A stretch of 64,000 nucleotides of DNA from Streptomyces sp. AC555_RSS877 (GCF_019049245.1 NZ_JAGMUK010000024.1:104243-168242); one strand, 5' to 3'. Shown: positions 9,070 to 18,332, numbered from the stretch's first letter. Program-made: numbers and translations. The notes: generated by a model from the sequence alone, not told the origin.

Positions 9070-10119
9070 TCAGGCCGAGGCGCGGCGGACCAGTGTCGTC
9101 GACAGGACGATGCCGGACGGCCGCGTCTCCTCGCCGGTGGTGCGGCGGTCGAGGCCGCGCAGCAGCAGGCGGGCCATCAACCGGCCCATCTCCTCTATGT
9201 CCTGACGGACCGTGGTCAGAGGAGGGTCGCTCTGTTCGGCGACGGGCAGCATGTCATCGAAACCGATCACGGCGACGTCCTCGGGCACGCGCCGCCCGTG
9301 CTCGCGCAGCACCCGCAGGGCGCCGGCGGCGGTGAGGTCGTTGGCGGCGAACACCGCGTCCACGTCGGGCCATCGGTCGAGGAGTTCGCGCATCGCCCGC
9401 TCGCCGCCGGCCGGGGTGAAGTCGCCCGGCGCGACCGGCCGCACGTCGGCGTCGGCCATGACGTCCCGGTACCCGTCGAGACGGTCCGCCGCCGAGGTCT
9501 GGTCGAGCGGGCCGGTGATGTGCGCGACGCGCCTGCGGCCGAGAGAGACGAGATGGCGCACGGCGTCGCGGGCGCCGCCGCGGTTGTCGCTGTCGACGTA
9601 GACGACGTCGTCTCCCTCGCCGTCGCTCCAGCCGGGGCGGCCGCCGAAGACGGTCGGGACGCCGGCCCGGCGGATCAGTCCGGGCAGCGGGTCGTCGAGG
9701 TGCAGCGAGAACACCAGCGCCCCGTCGACATGGCCGCCGGCGAGATAGCGGCCGACCCGGGCGTGGTCGTCGCGGCCCTCGGTGAGCAGCAGCACCAGCT
9801 GGTTGTCGAGGGCCGTCAACTCCTTGCTGATGCCGCGCAGTTGCAGGGCGAAGAAGGGGTCGGCGAAGACCCGAGTCTCCGGTTCGGCGACGACCACGGC
9901 GACGGCGTGGTGCCGCTTGGTCACCAGGCTGCGGGCGGCCTGGTTGGGTACGTACCCGAGCTCGTCCACCGCGCGCCGCACCCGTTCCACGAGCGGCTCC
10001 CTGACCCCGTCCCCGCCGTTGACCACACGCGAGGCGGTGGCCCGCGAGACCCCGGCCCGCGCGGCCACGGCCTCCAGCGTGGGACGCGGCGCTGTCTCGG
10101 TCACTTCGGGGCTCCTCAT
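9070..10119 (-). CDS. LacI-family transcriptional regulator
   Basis: A 349-residue regulator. The N-terminal LacI helix-turn-helix is clear (TLEAVAARAGVSRATASRVV, about residues 14-33), followed by a periplasmic-binding-like sensor domain to the C terminus (for example DAVFAANDLTAAGALRV and VAVIGFDD). The start at ATG 10119 places the HTH at the usual distance from the N terminus and follows a GGAGCCCC purine stretch. A 22-bp perfect palindrome of LacI-operator type lies 39 bases upstream, so autoregulation is likely. The inducer is presumably a sugar. No sugar operon is adjacent; the nearest gene is a laccase on the same strand upstream. Confidence 0.88.
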   Translation of the reverse strand: MRSPEVTETAPRPTLEAVAARAGVSRATASRVVNGGDGVREPLVERVRRAVDELGYVPNQAARSLVTKRHHAVAVVVAEPETRVFADPFFALQLRGISKELTALDNQLVLLLTEGRDDHARVGRYLAGGHVDGALVFSLHLDDPLPGLIRRAGVPTVFGGRPGWSDGEGDDVVYVDSDNRGGARDAVRHLVSLGRRRVAHITGPLDQTSAADRLDGYRDVMADADVRPVAPGDFTPAGGERAMRELLDRWPDVDAVFAANDLTAAGALRVLREHGRRVPEDVAVIGFDDMLPVAEQSDPPLTTVRQDIEEMGRLMARLLLRGLDRRTTGEETRPSGIVLSTTLVRRASA

Positions 10120-10157
10120 CGGCGGGGTGCCGATCAGGATAGCGCCGGAGGTGGACC

Positions 10158-10179
10158 GGGGTGAGAGCGCTCTCACCCC
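10158..10179. promoter_or_regulatory. LacI-type operator, perfect 22-bp palindrome
   Basis: GGGGTGAGAGC followed by GCTCTCACCCC, centred between 10168 and 10169. The core GAGAGCGCTCTC has the central CG and symmetric half-sites expected of LacI/GalR operators. It lies in the promoter region of the LacI gene (start 10119) and just after the laccase stop (10223). Confidence 0.75.
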
Positions 10180-10222
10180 GGTCTCGGAGCACTTCGCGAA
10201 GCACGGAAGCCCCGCGACCGGC

Positions 10223-11206
10223 TCAGTGGGACTCGTGTGGCTCGTGCGGCTCGTGCGGCTCGTGCGGCTCGTGCGGCTCGTATCCGGGAATGGTCCCGTC
10301 GGTCTTCTTCACCAGGAACAGCCCCACCATCCCCATGTCGGAGTGGCTCTGCACATGGCAGTGGTACATCCACGCCCCGGCTCCGACCCCCTCCCCCGCG
10401 ATCACCTGGAAGCCGAAGGAGTCCGCCGGCCCCACGATCTTGTTGTCGACGACCTGACTGGGGTCGTCGGGTCCGGTGAGCATGCCCGTGCGGTTGTCCG
10501 CCCAGCGGTGACCGTGCAGGTGGAAGGTGTGGTAGTACTCGCCGTGCGTGATCATCACGAACTCGACCCGGTCGCCGACCGTGGCCTCGAAGTCGGGGCC
10601 GGAGTGCGCGGGCCGGTTGTTGATCAGCATGTCGTTGAAGACGACGGTGTGGGTCCGGTCCGGCAGGACGTCTCCCTTTCGGCGGACGATCACCGGTCCG
10701 TACAGGCCCTTGCGGATTCCGCCGGTGCCGTGCTCCGTTCCCACGACGTGGTCGTGGTAATGCCAGTAGCCCGCGCTGCCCGCCCGCCAGGTGCCGTCCT
10801 TGCGACGCCCGGGGGCGTGGGTGCGCCAGGTGTAGGTGCGGGTGCCTCCCGGCTCGACATGGCTCTTGTTCATCTTCGTGCCGTCGCTGGAGATCTCGTA
10901 GTCCAAGCCGTGCACGTGCAGGCTCGCCGCCACGTCCATCGTGTTCTCGAACTCGATGTGCAGGGTGTCGCCCTCGTTGAGTTCGATCAGCGGTCCGGGG
11001 ATCGTGGCCCTCCCCTTCTCGAGGCCGTAGCCCATCTGCCCGTCGGCGAGTTTCTCGGCGTACAGCCTGATGTGTCTCACCGCGCCACCGGCCGGGGCGG
11101 TCTTCGCCGGTGTGTCGGCACTCATGGCCTCGGGCCCGAGGGACAACGAGGTCGCCACGACCGCGCCGCCCAGCAGTACTCGTCGGTTGAACCCGCGTCT
11201 GTCCAT
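10223..11206 (-). CDS. two-domain small laccase (multicopper oxidase, SLAC type)
   Basis: A 327-residue exported multicopper oxidase. The N terminus has a twin-arginine signal ([14 protein letters not shown]). All copper motifs are present: HVHG near 98, HYHDH near 155, HTFHLHGH near 231 and [10 protein letters not shown] near 287. The two-domain size (about 330) is that of Streptomyces small laccases such as the S. coelicolor enzyme, which form trimers and oxidise phenols with reduction of O2 to water. ATG 11206 follows a GGGGAG ribosome site. The C terminus ends in a run of E-P-H triplets encoded by 9-bp repeats. It faces the divergent ThuA/sugar-dehydrogenase gene across 190 bases. Confidence 0.93.
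   Translation of the reverse strand: MDRRGFNRRVLLGGAVVATSLSLGPEAMSADTPAKTAPAGGAVRHIRLYAEKLADGQMGYGLEKGRATIPGPLIELNEGDTLHIEFENTMDVAASLHVHGLDYEISSDGTKMNKSHVEPGGTRTYTWRTHAPGRRKDGTWRAGSAGYWHYHDHVVGTEHGTGGIRKGLYGPVIVRRKGDVLPDRTHTVVFNDMLINNRPAHSGPDFEATVGDRVEFVMITHGEYYHTFHLHGHRWADNRTGMLTGPDDPSQVVDNKIVGPADSFGFQVIAGEGVGAGAWMYHCHVQSHSDMGMVGLFLVKKTDGTIPGYEPHEPHEPHEPHEPHESH
10232..10276 (-). repeat. 9-bp tandem repeat encoding the laccase E-P-H tail
   Basis: Five tandem 9-base units (CTCGTGCGG, the first with one change) at 10232-10276, in frame with the laccase, give PHE repeated at its extreme C terminus. A slippage-prone minisatellite that adds a histidine-rich, potentially metal-binding tail. Confidence 0.8.
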
Positions 11207-11395
11207 GCGGAACTCCCCACCCTGATACGGAATTTGCGGAGACGTACCTGTGATGAACCGGTGAGACGGTACCGGCCGTTCCGCTGTTCATCCACACTCA
11301 GGACAAAGTTCGTCGTAACTCGGTCATAGGTATTGGCGAGTTGCGCAAAGTGGTCTAGCTTCCATCGCGCTGTTGCTGTGACCGAGGAGGTGCCC

Positions 11396-13891
11396 ATGCA
11401 CTTACGAGGGTTGAGCGCAAGAAGCACGAGAAACGGGAGAAGACGGGCCTGGGCGGCCACCGTGACCGCCGGGTTCGTCGCCGCCGGACTGTTGTCGGGG
11501 CCCACCGCGAACGCGCGTCAAGCCCCGGAGCCGTCCCCGACAACGATGTCCGTCAAGTCGCCGCCGGGTGGCGCGAACGTACGGGTGCTGATCTTCCACG
11601 GGTCCGCCGCCGCCGGGAACGAGTCACCGGTCGTGAACGCCGGCATCGAGGCGATCGAGCAGATCGGCCTGTCCGGTCCGGCGAGCGGGCGCTTCAAGGT
11701 CGAGGCCACGGGCGACCCGTCCGTCTTCACCGATGGCACGCGGCTGGGGCGCTACAACGCCGTCGCCTTCCTGACCGGCGGCGGGGACGTCCTCGATCCC
11801 GATCAGGAAGCGGGCCTGGAGGCCTACATGGAGGCCGGCGGCGGCTTCCTCGGCATCCATGACGCGGCCCGCGCGGAGCCGTACTCGGACTGGTTCACCG
11901 GCCTCGTCGGCGCCCGGCCGGCCGCGTCCGGTCCGACGAACGCGCAGCGGGCCACCGTCGAGGTCGGCGACCGCCGGCATCCGGCCACCAAGGACCTGCC
12001 CCTGCAGTGGAAGCGCCCCGACCGGTGGCTCAACTGGGTGAAGAACCCCTCGGGTGACGTGCATACGGTCGCCCGTTTACGGGAGTCGACGTACCAGCCG
12101 GGCGCGAGCGCCAACGGCTGGGACCATCCGATCAGTTGGTGCCGGGACTACGACGGCGGGCGGTCCTTCTACACCGGCATGGGCGGCACGGTGTCGTCGT
12201 ACGACGAGACGGACTTCCGCGCGCATCTGCGCGGCGCGCTGCTGTGGACCACCCGGCTGGTGCAGGCCGACTGCAAGGCGACCGTCACCGGCAACTACAA
12301 GGCGGAGCGGCTCACCCAGCCCAACCAGCCCGGGCAGAACGACCAGATCGGCGAACCGCACGGCCTGGTCACCGCGCCCGACGGCCGCGTGCTCTACATC
12401 GGCCGGGGCGGCGCGGACTCCTCCCAGCCCGTGATCACCGACTGGAACAACCCCGACATCGGCAAGGGCAAGGGCGAGATCCACGTCTACGACCCCGCGA
12501 CCAAGAAGGTCACCCTGGCGGGCGCGCTGACCGTCTTCGGCAACAAGGGCGGCGGCGACGAACTGGTCAAGGTCGAGGAGGGCCTGCTCGGCATCGAACT
12601 CGACCCGCGCTTCGAGCAGAACGGCTGGGTGTACCTGCACTACACGCCGCACGCGCAGATCAACCGCGACACCCGGATGGCCGAGCGGCGCGTCTCCCGC
12701 TTCACCCTCGACCCCGCCACCGACAAGCTGGACCTGGGCAGCGAGAAGGTGCTGCTCAAGTGGCCGGTGCAGATCCACAGTTGCTGCCACGCGGGCGGCG
12801 GGATGGCCTGGGACTCCCAGGGCAACCTGTACATCGCCACCGGCGACAACAACTCCAGCGGTTTCAGCGACGGTTACTCGGGCAACAACCCGCAGCCCGC
12901 CTACAAGGGCGTGTCCTTCGCCGACGCGCGCCGCACCGCCGGCAACACCAACAACCTCAACGGCAAGATCCTGCGCATCCACCCGGAACCCGACGGGACG
13001 TACACCCTCCCCGACGGCAACCTCTTCACCGGCAAGGAGACCGACGAGGGCGGCGGCAAGACCCGCGGTGAGATCTATGTGATGGGCGTGCGCAACCCGG
13101 CGCGCATCTTCGTCGACAAGCAGACCGACACCCTCTACGCCGGCTGGGTCGGCCCCGACGCGAGCGCGCCCTCGACGACCTGGGGTCCCGCCAAGTACGA
13201 CACCTTCGCCGTCATCACCGAGGCGGGCAACCGCGGCTGGCCGTACTGCATGGGCAACAAGCAGCCCTACCGGGACCGCAACCTGCCCGATCCCACCCGG
13301 CCGCTCGGCTGGTACGACTGCGACCACCCGAAGAACGAGTCGCCCAACAACGACGGTCTGGTCAACCTGCCGCCCGTCACCGGCAACAACATCTGGTACT
13401 CGCCCCAGGGCGGCGCCCCCGACTACCCGCGCGACGCGAACGGCATCCCCTCGTACAAGCAGGATGAGGCCACCTATCGGCTGCCGTGGCTCAAGGGCGG
13501 CGGCCAGGCCGCGATGAACGGGCCGGTCTACCGGTACGACGCGGCGAGCACGAGCGCCGCCAAGTGGCCCGCCTACTGGGACGGCAAGTGGTTCGTCGGC
13601 GACTTCTACGACGCCGACCAGCCGCGCAACGCGGTCATCACCGATCCGAAGAACCAGGGCGCCGGCGGTCTGCCGGTCCACTCGGAGTCCCTGAAGAAGA
13701 TCGTGCCGGTCGGCAACAACGGCATCAGGAACCTCATGGACTGGAAGTTCGGTCCGGACGGCGCCCTGTACGTCCTCGACTACGGCCGTGGCTTCTTCAC
13801 CTCGGACGCCAGGTCGGCGCTGTGGCGGGTCACTTACACGGGCGGCGGGCCGACTCCGGCCGCAGGCCGGCTGGCGAGGGGGACGCAGTGA
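11396..13891 (+). CDS. secreted ThuA domain - PQQ-type sugar dehydrogenase fusion
   Basis: An 831-residue exported protein. A long signal (basic MHLRGLSARSTRNGRRR, then a hydrophobic core) ends around residue 42. Residues of about 55-275 form a ThuA-like domain (VRVLIFHG, GGGFLGIHDA, a trehalose-utilisation/class-I-amidotransferase-like fold). From about 300 to the end lies a glucose/sorbosone-dehydrogenase beta-propeller (LLGIELDPRFEQNGWVYL, GGGMAWDSQGNLY, GKILRIHP, EIYVMGVRNP, GPDGALYVLDYG), a family that can use PQQ. ATG 11396 follows GAGGAGG. The stop overlaps the start of the next gene (GTGA), so the two secreted proteins are made together. Likely role: extracellular oxidation of a sugar or glycoside. 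The substrate is unknown. Confidence 0.85.
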   Translation: MHLRGLSARSTRNGRRRAWAATVTAGFVAAGLLSGPTANARQAPEPSPTTMSVKSPPGGANVRVLIFHGSAAAGNESPVVNAGIEAIEQIGLSGPASGRFKVEATGDPSVFTDGTRLGRYNAVAFLTGGGDVLDPDQEAGLEAYMEAGGGFLGIHDAARAEPYSDWFTGLVGARPAASGPTNAQRATVEVGDRRHPATKDLPLQWKRPDRWLNWVKNPSGDVHTVARLRESTYQPGASANGWDHPISWCRDYDGGRSFYTGMGGTVSSYDETDFRAHLRGALLWTTRLVQADCKATVTGNYKAERLTQPNQPGQNDQIGEPHGLVTAPDGRVLYIGRGGADSSQPVITDWNNPDIGKGKGEIHVYDPATKKVTLAGALTVFGNKGGGDELVKVEEGLLGIELDPRFEQNGWVYLHYTPHAQINRDTRMAERRVSRFTLDPATDKLDLGSEKVLLKWPVQIHSCCHAGGGMAWDSQGNLYIATGDNNSSGFSDGYSGNNPQPAYKGVSFADARRTAGNTNNLNGKILRIHPEPDGTYTLPDGNLFTGKETDEGGGKTRGEIYVMGVRNPARIFVDKQTDTLYAGWVGPDASAPSTTWGPAKYDTFAVITEAGNRGWPYCMGNKQPYRDRNLPDPTRPLGWYDCDHPKNESPNNDGLVNLPPVTGNNIWYSPQGGAPDYPRDANGIPSYKQDEATYRLPWLKGGGQAAMNGPVYRYDAASTSAAKWPAYWDGKWFVGDFYDADQPRNAVITDPKNQGAGGLPVHSESLKKIVPVGNNGIRNLMDWKFGPDGALYVLDYGRGFFTSDARSALWRVTYTGGGPTPAAGRLARGTQ

Positions 13892-16110
13892 CACGGCAAC
13901 GAAGAGTCTGGACGGCCCTGTTGGCCGCGCTGCTCGTCATACTCGGGCTGCAGGCGCTGCCCGCAGCGGGGCAGACCCGGCAGGAGGCCCGGCAGCCCCA
14001 GGAGCAGGCCGCGGCCCAGGTGCTCACCTGGACCGCCGGAAACGACATCGACAAGTACACGTCGGCGCCCGCGACGGCCGTGGCGGGCGCGGCGACGATC
14101 GTCTTCGAGAACAGTGCGGCGACCGGCAACACCATCGGGATGCCGCACACGTTGACGTTCGTGACGAGCGATCCGGAGTTCAACAGCGACGTCCAGCTGA
14201 ACATCCTCGCCAACCCGGGCGACGACCAGGGCGGCCGTCACACCGCCGAGGTCACGCTCACGCCGGGCCGTTACTTCTACCACTGCACGATCCCCGGCCA
14301 CGGCCAGATGCAGGGCATCCTCGTGGTGACCGAGGGCGGCGGCGAGGACACGACACCGCCCGAGGCGGCCGCGCGGGTGACCGGCACGCAGAACGCGCAG
14401 GGCGATTACGTCGGCTCGGCGAGTGTCGCGATCAGCGCGACCGACGAAGACGGCGGGTCAGGGGTCGGCGGTATCCAATATGCGTTCGGCGAGGCGGGTG
14501 ACTGGATTCCGTACACCGCGCCGGTCGTCGTCGACCAGGTCGGCAGCCACAAGGTCCGCTACCGCGCCCTCGACAAGGCGGGCAACGTGTCGGCCGAGAA
14601 GAGCGCCGAGTTCACCGTCGTCCCACCGGCCTCCGACGACACCGCGCCGCCCGACACCTCGGCGACGGTGAGCGGTGAGCAGAACGCCGACGGGACGTAC
14701 GTCGACATGGCGACGGTCACCGTCAGCGCCTCGGACACCGGGTCCGGCGTCAACACCATCGAGTACGCCGTCGGCTCCGGTGCCTGGCAGCCGTACACCG
14801 CCCCCGTGATGGTGCACCAGGTCGGGACGCACACCGTGCGCTACCGGGCCACCGACAAGGCGGGCAACGTGGCCGCCGAGAAGAGCGTGCGGTTCACGGT
14901 CGTCGCCGCACCACCGCAGGACACGACCCCGCCGGTGACCGGCGTGACCGTGGACGGCACGCGGAACTCCGACGGGGCGTACGTCGGGAACGCCAAGGTG
15001 ACCGTGAGCGCGACCGACGAACACGGCGGGTCGGGTGTCGACCGGATCGAGTACTCACTCGACGGTGGACCGTACATTGCCTACAGCATTCCCGTGGTGG
15101 TCGACCGTGCCGGCGCGCACACGCTCGCGTACCGGGCCATCGACAAGGCGGGCAACACCTCCGCCGCACGAACCGTCAGCTTCGCTGTCGTGGCCGGTGG
15201 CGGGGTGCCCGCGCCCAACTGCGCGGAATACGACGAACGGTTGACGGTCATCGTCGGCGAGGTCGACTCGGGCGTGCCGAACCGGGTCACGAACAACCGG
15301 TGCCGGATCAACGAGTTGGTCGAGGACGAGAAGGAGTGGACGTCCCACGCGCTGTTCCTGAAGCATGTCAAGGCGGTCCTCGACAAGCTGCTGACCGAAG
15401 GCGTCGTCGACCAGCGCGAGTACAACGCGATTCAGAAGGCGGCCCGCCAGTCCGGCATCGGCAAGCCCGGACAGACCGAGGGCTACCGCACGATCCTCGA
15501 CGGCAGCGCGGAGTCCTTCGCCAAGTGGCAGCAGGTGGGCGGCGGTTCGTTCGCGCCGAACGCCGACGGGTCGATCACCTCGGGCACCACGAAGGCCGGG
15601 CTCGGCATGCTGTGGTTCCCGCAGCGCAAGTACGGCGACTTCTCGCTCAGGCTCCAGTGGCGTGACGACGCTCCTGGCACCGGCAACGCCAACTCCGGTG
15701 TGTTCGTGCGGTTCCCATGGGTGCACGACCACCCGGAGGAGTCGCGGCCGGAGTGGGTCGCCATCAAGTACGGGCACGAGGTGCAGGTGCTCGACCGGCC
15801 CGACGGGGACATGTACAAGACGGGCTCGGTCTACGGTTTCGACCGGGTGGGGCTGGCCGGGGCCGGCGTCACCCAGAAGGGCACGTGGAACGACTACGAG
15901 ATCCGGGTGGTCGACCAGCACTACTCGGTCTACCGCAACGGCGTGCTGATCAACGAGTTCGACAACTTCGGCGGCCAGGACTTCTCCCCGCCGCGCTCTG
16001 ACGACCCGGGCACGGACGGGCGGCGGTTCGCCTCCGGCTACATCGGACTCCAGGTGCACGGCACGACGGACGTGATCTCCTACCGGGACATCAGGATCAA
16101 GGAGCTGTAG
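13888..16110 (+). CDS. secreted cupredoxin - three Ig-like (OmpL47) repeats - DUF1080 protein
   Basis: A 740-residue exported protein with signal peptide (about 1-30). Residues of about 45-150 are a plastocyanin/azurin-like cupredoxin with type I copper ligands visible: His in MPHTLTF and Cys, His, Met in YHCTIPGHGQM. Three tandem repeats of about 95 residues (150-445) share the pattern TTPP...DGxYVG...VxVSATD...GxxxIEY...VxYRAxDKAGN, the OmpL47 Ig-like fold. A 45-residue Cys-containing spacer follows. The C-terminal 200 residues (YRTILDGS, FSLRLQWR, NSGVFVRFP, YEIRV) are a DUF1080/3-keto-disaccharide hydrolase-like sandwich. GTG 13888 overlaps the upstream stop. The pair could oxidise a glycoside, pass electrons to copper and cleave the keto-sugar; this is inference. 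Confidence 0.85.
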   Translation: MTRQRRVWTALLAALLVILGLQALPAAGQTRQEARQPQEQAAAQVLTWTAGNDIDKYTSAPATAVAGAATIVFENSAATGNTIGMPHTLTFVTSDPEFNSDVQLNILANPGDDQGGRHTAEVTLTPGRYFYHCTIPGHGQMQGILVVTEGGGEDTTPPEAAARVTGTQNAQGDYVGSASVAISATDEDGGSGVGGIQYAFGEAGDWIPYTAPVVVDQVGSHKVRYRALDKAGNVSAEKSAEFTVVPPASDDTAPPDTSATVSGEQNADGTYVDMATVTVSASDTGSGVNTIEYAVGSGAWQPYTAPVMVHQVGTHTVRYRATDKAGNVAAEKSVRFTVVAAPPQDTTPPVTGVTVDGTRNSDGAYVGNAKVTVSATDEHGGSGVDRIEYSLDGGPYIAYSIPVVVDRAGAHTLAYRAIDKAGNTSAARTVSFAVVAGGGVPAPNCAEYDERLTVIVGEVDSGVPNRVTNNRCRINELVEDEKEWTSHALFLKHVKAVLDKLLTEGVVDQREYNAIQKAARQSGIGKPGQTEGYRTILDGSAESFAKWQQVGGGSFAPNADGSITSGTTKAGLGMLWFPQRKYGDFSLRLQWRDDAPGTGNANSGVFVRFPWVHDHPEESRPEWVAIKYGHEVQVLDRPDGDMYKTGSVYGFDRVGLAGAGVTQKGTWNDYEIRVVDQHYSVYRNGVLINEFDNFGGQDFSPPRSDDPGTDGRRFASGYIGLQVHGTTDVISYRDIRIKEL

Positions 16111-16119
16111 GTCCCGAAA

Positions 16120-16143
16120 AAGGTACCCCGTAGGGGGCACCTT
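16120..16143. terminator. bidirectional terminator-like hairpin
   Basis: AAGGT (16120-16124) with ACCTT (16139-16143) and CCCC with GGGG inside form a hairpin between the convergent stops at 16110 and 16150. An A-run (AAAAA) precedes it, which is a U-run for the minus-strand transcript. Confidence 0.55.
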
Positions 16144-16149
16144 CGCAGG

Positions 16150-17187
16150 TCAGGAAGGAGGTGCCTCCGGTGGGGGCGCCTCCTTCCTCGCCTTGCTCGG
16201 CTGCACCCGCCTGGGTTCTCCCGGCATCTTCGGATACTCGGGCGGGTACGGCAGATCGCCGAGCCCGTGATCGTGCTCGTCACGGCGCGCCAACTCCAGC
16301 AGGGGCTCCAGGGAGAAGGCGTGGTCGTCCATGTCCGCGTGCACGTCGCCGAGTTCGGCGAAGCGGGCGGGCATGGTCGCGATGTCGAAGTCCTGGGGGT
16401 GCGCGGTGCCGACCTCGTCCCAGCGCAGGGGCGCGGAGACCGGGGCGTGCGGGCGCGGCCGTACGGAGTAGGCGGAGGCGATCGTGCGGTCCCGGGCGGT
16501 CTGGTTGTAGTCGATGAAGATGCGCTCGCCCCGCTCCTCCTTCCACCACTTGATGGTCACCTGCTCCGGCATCCGGCGTTCCATCTCCCGCCCGACGGCG
16601 ATGGCGGCACGCCGGACCTGGGTGAAGGTCCAGCGGGGTTCGATCGGTACGAAGACGTGCAGGCCCCGTCCGCCGGAGGTCTTCGGCCAGCCGCGCAGGC
16701 CGCCGTGCTCGTCGAGGACGGCGCGCAGTTCGTGGGCGGCGCGGACCGCGTCGTCGTAGTCGGTGCCGGGCTGCGGGTCGAGGTCGATGCGCAGTTCGTC
16801 GGGGCGGTCGACGTCGTCGCGGCGGACCGGCCAGGGATGGAAGGTGAGGGTGCCGAACTGGGCGGCCCACAGCACGGCGGCCTCCTCGGTGGGACACATC
16901 TCGTCGGCGCTGCGGCCGCTGGGGAAGGTGATGTGCGCGGTGGGGATCCAGTCGGGCATGTTCTTCGGCGCCCGCTTCTGGAAGAAGGACTCGCCGCCCA
17001 CGCCGTCCGGGTAGCGCTCCAGGGTGGTGGGGCGGTTGCGCAGGGCGCGCAGGATGCCGGGCCCGACGGCCTGGTAGTAGCGGGCGAGGTCCAGCTTGGT
17101 GAAGCCGCGCTCCGGGAAGAACACCTTGGTCGGGCTGGACAGCCGTACGGTCCGGCCACCCGCCTCCAGTTCCACCGCTTCGCCCAT
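16150..17187 (-). CDS. LigD-type polymerase/primase domain protein
   Basis: A 345-residue stand-alone polymerase domain of the LigD (archaeo-eukaryotic primase) family, which fills gaps with a ribonucleotide preference in bacterial non-homologous end joining. Visible marks: SSPTKVFFPE near residue 17, LERYPDGV near 60, the metal-binding ELRIDLDPQPG near 130, and SGGRGLHVFVPI near 170. The ATG at 17187 is chosen because the family starts a few residues before the KVFFPE motif; the longer frame to 17232 is unlikely. It is divergent from a ligase gene with 74 bases between, sharing a promoter region. No ku gene is in the window. Confidence 0.88.
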   Translation of the reverse strand: MGEAVELEAGGRTVRLSSPTKVFFPERGFTKLDLARYYQAVGPGILRALRNRPTTLERYPDGVGGESFFQKRAPKNMPDWIPTAHITFPSGRSADEMCPTEEAAVLWAAQFGTLTFHPWPVRRDDVDRPDELRIDLDPQPGTDYDDAVRAAHELRAVLDEHGGLRGWPKTSGGRGLHVFVPIEPRWTFTQVRRAAIAVGREMERRMPEQVTIKWWKEERGERIFIDYNQTARDRTIASAYSVRPRPHAPVSAPLRWDEVGTAHPQDFDIATMPARFAELGDVHADMDDHAFSLEPLLELARRDEHDHGLGDLPYPPEYPKMPGEPRRVQPSKARKEAPPPEAPPS

Positions 17188-17261
17188 GCGAGCCACGGTA
17201 GGCGTATCGCACACACCTCGCATACCGGGCATTCCATGCCGTTCGAGCGCAGAATCGGAGC

Positions 17262-18332
17262 ATGGATCTGCCCGTGATGCCGCCCGTGAAGCCCATGCTC
17301 GCCAAGTCGGTGGCGAAGATCCCGCCGGACATGCACTACGAGGCGAAGTGGGACGGGTTCCGGGCGATCGTGTTCCGTGACGGTGCCGAGGTCGAGCTGG
17401 GTAGCCGTACTGGCAAGCCTCTGACCAGGTACTTCCCGGAGTTGGTGGCGGCGCTCGGGGAGCGGTTGCCCGAGCGGTGCGTGCTGGACGGGGAGATCGT
17501 CATCGCGCGGGAGGGGCGGCTGGACTTCGACGCGCTGACCGAGCGCATCCATCCGGCGGACTCCCGGGTGCGGACGCTGGCGGAGCGGACGCCGTCGTCG
17601 TTCGTCGCCTTCGACCTGCTGGCCCTGGCGGACGAGTCGCTGCTGGACGTGCCGCTCGTCGAGCGGCGGGCACTGCTGACCACGGCCCTGACCGAGGTGA
17701 CGGCCCCTGTGCACGTGGCGCCGGCGACGACCGACATCGACGTGGCTCAGCGGTGGTTCGAGCAGTACGAGGGGGCGGGCCTGGACGGTGTCGTCGCCAA
17801 GCCGCTCAACGGGCGGTACCTCCAGGACGAGCGCGCCATGTTCAAGATCAAGCACGAGCGGACGGCGGACGTCGTCGTCGCGGGCTACCGCCTCCACAAG
17901 AGCGGCCCGGTGGTCGGCTCGCTCCTGCTGGGCCTGTACGACGACCGGGGTGTTCTCCAGCACGTGGGCGTGTCGGCCGCCTTCCCCATGAAGCGGCGGG
18001 CCGAGCTGGTCGAGGAGCTGGAGCCGCTGCGCATGGACGACGTCACCGGACACCCGTGGGCGGCCTGGGCCGAGGAGGCGGCTCACGAAACGGCCCGGCT
18101 GCCCGGGGCGCCCAGCCGCTGGTCCGGCAAGAAGGACCTGTCCTGGGTGCCGCTGCGGCCGGAGCGGGTGGTCGAGGTGGCGTACGACCACATGGAGAAC
18201 GGTGCCCGCTTCCGGCACACGGCCCGCTTCCGCCGCTGGCGCCCGGACCGGACCCCCGAGAGCTGCACGTACGCGCAGCTGGAGGAGCCGGTGCGCTACG
18301 ACCTGGCGGAGATCTTCGGTCCCCCGGCGTGA
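17262..18332 (+). CDS. ATP-dependent DNA ligase (LigC/LigD ligase-domain type)
   Basis: A 356-residue ligase. The adenylation motif K-x-D-G is visible as YEAKWDGFRA near residue 25-34, followed by the expected later motifs GSRTGK, LDGEIVI, FVAFDLL, GVVAKPL and FKIKHER, and then an OB-fold with a C-terminal WR-containing end. It joins nicked or broken DNA ends, probably with the divergent LigD-type polymerase. The size fits the stand-alone ligase of NHEJ (about 320-360). ATG 17262 fits the family N terminus. The stop codon lies in a 12-bp tandem repeat that continues into the neighbouring gene end. Confidence 0.9.
   Translation: MDLPVMPPVKPMLAKSVAKIPPDMHYEAKWDGFRAIVFRDGAEVELGSRTGKPLTRYFPELVAALGERLPERCVLDGEIVIAREGRLDFDALTERIHPADSRVRTLAERTPSSFVAFDLLALADESLLDVPLVERRALLTTALTEVTAPVHVAPATTDIDVAQRWFEQYEGAGLDGVVAKPLNGRYLQDERAMFKIKHERTADVVVAGYRLHKSGPVVGSLLLGLYDDRGVLQHVGVSAAFPMKRRAELVEELEPLRMDDVTGHPWAAWAEEAAHETARLPGAPSRWSGKKDLSWVPLRPERVVEVAYDHMENGARFRHTARFRRWRPDRTPESCTYAQLEEPVRYDLAEIFGPPA

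Noticed and set aside
12077..13894. 605-residue antisense frame opposite the ThuA/sugar-dehydrogenase gene
   Set aside because: No motif and composition of an antisense shadow; the plus-strand protein is clearly real.
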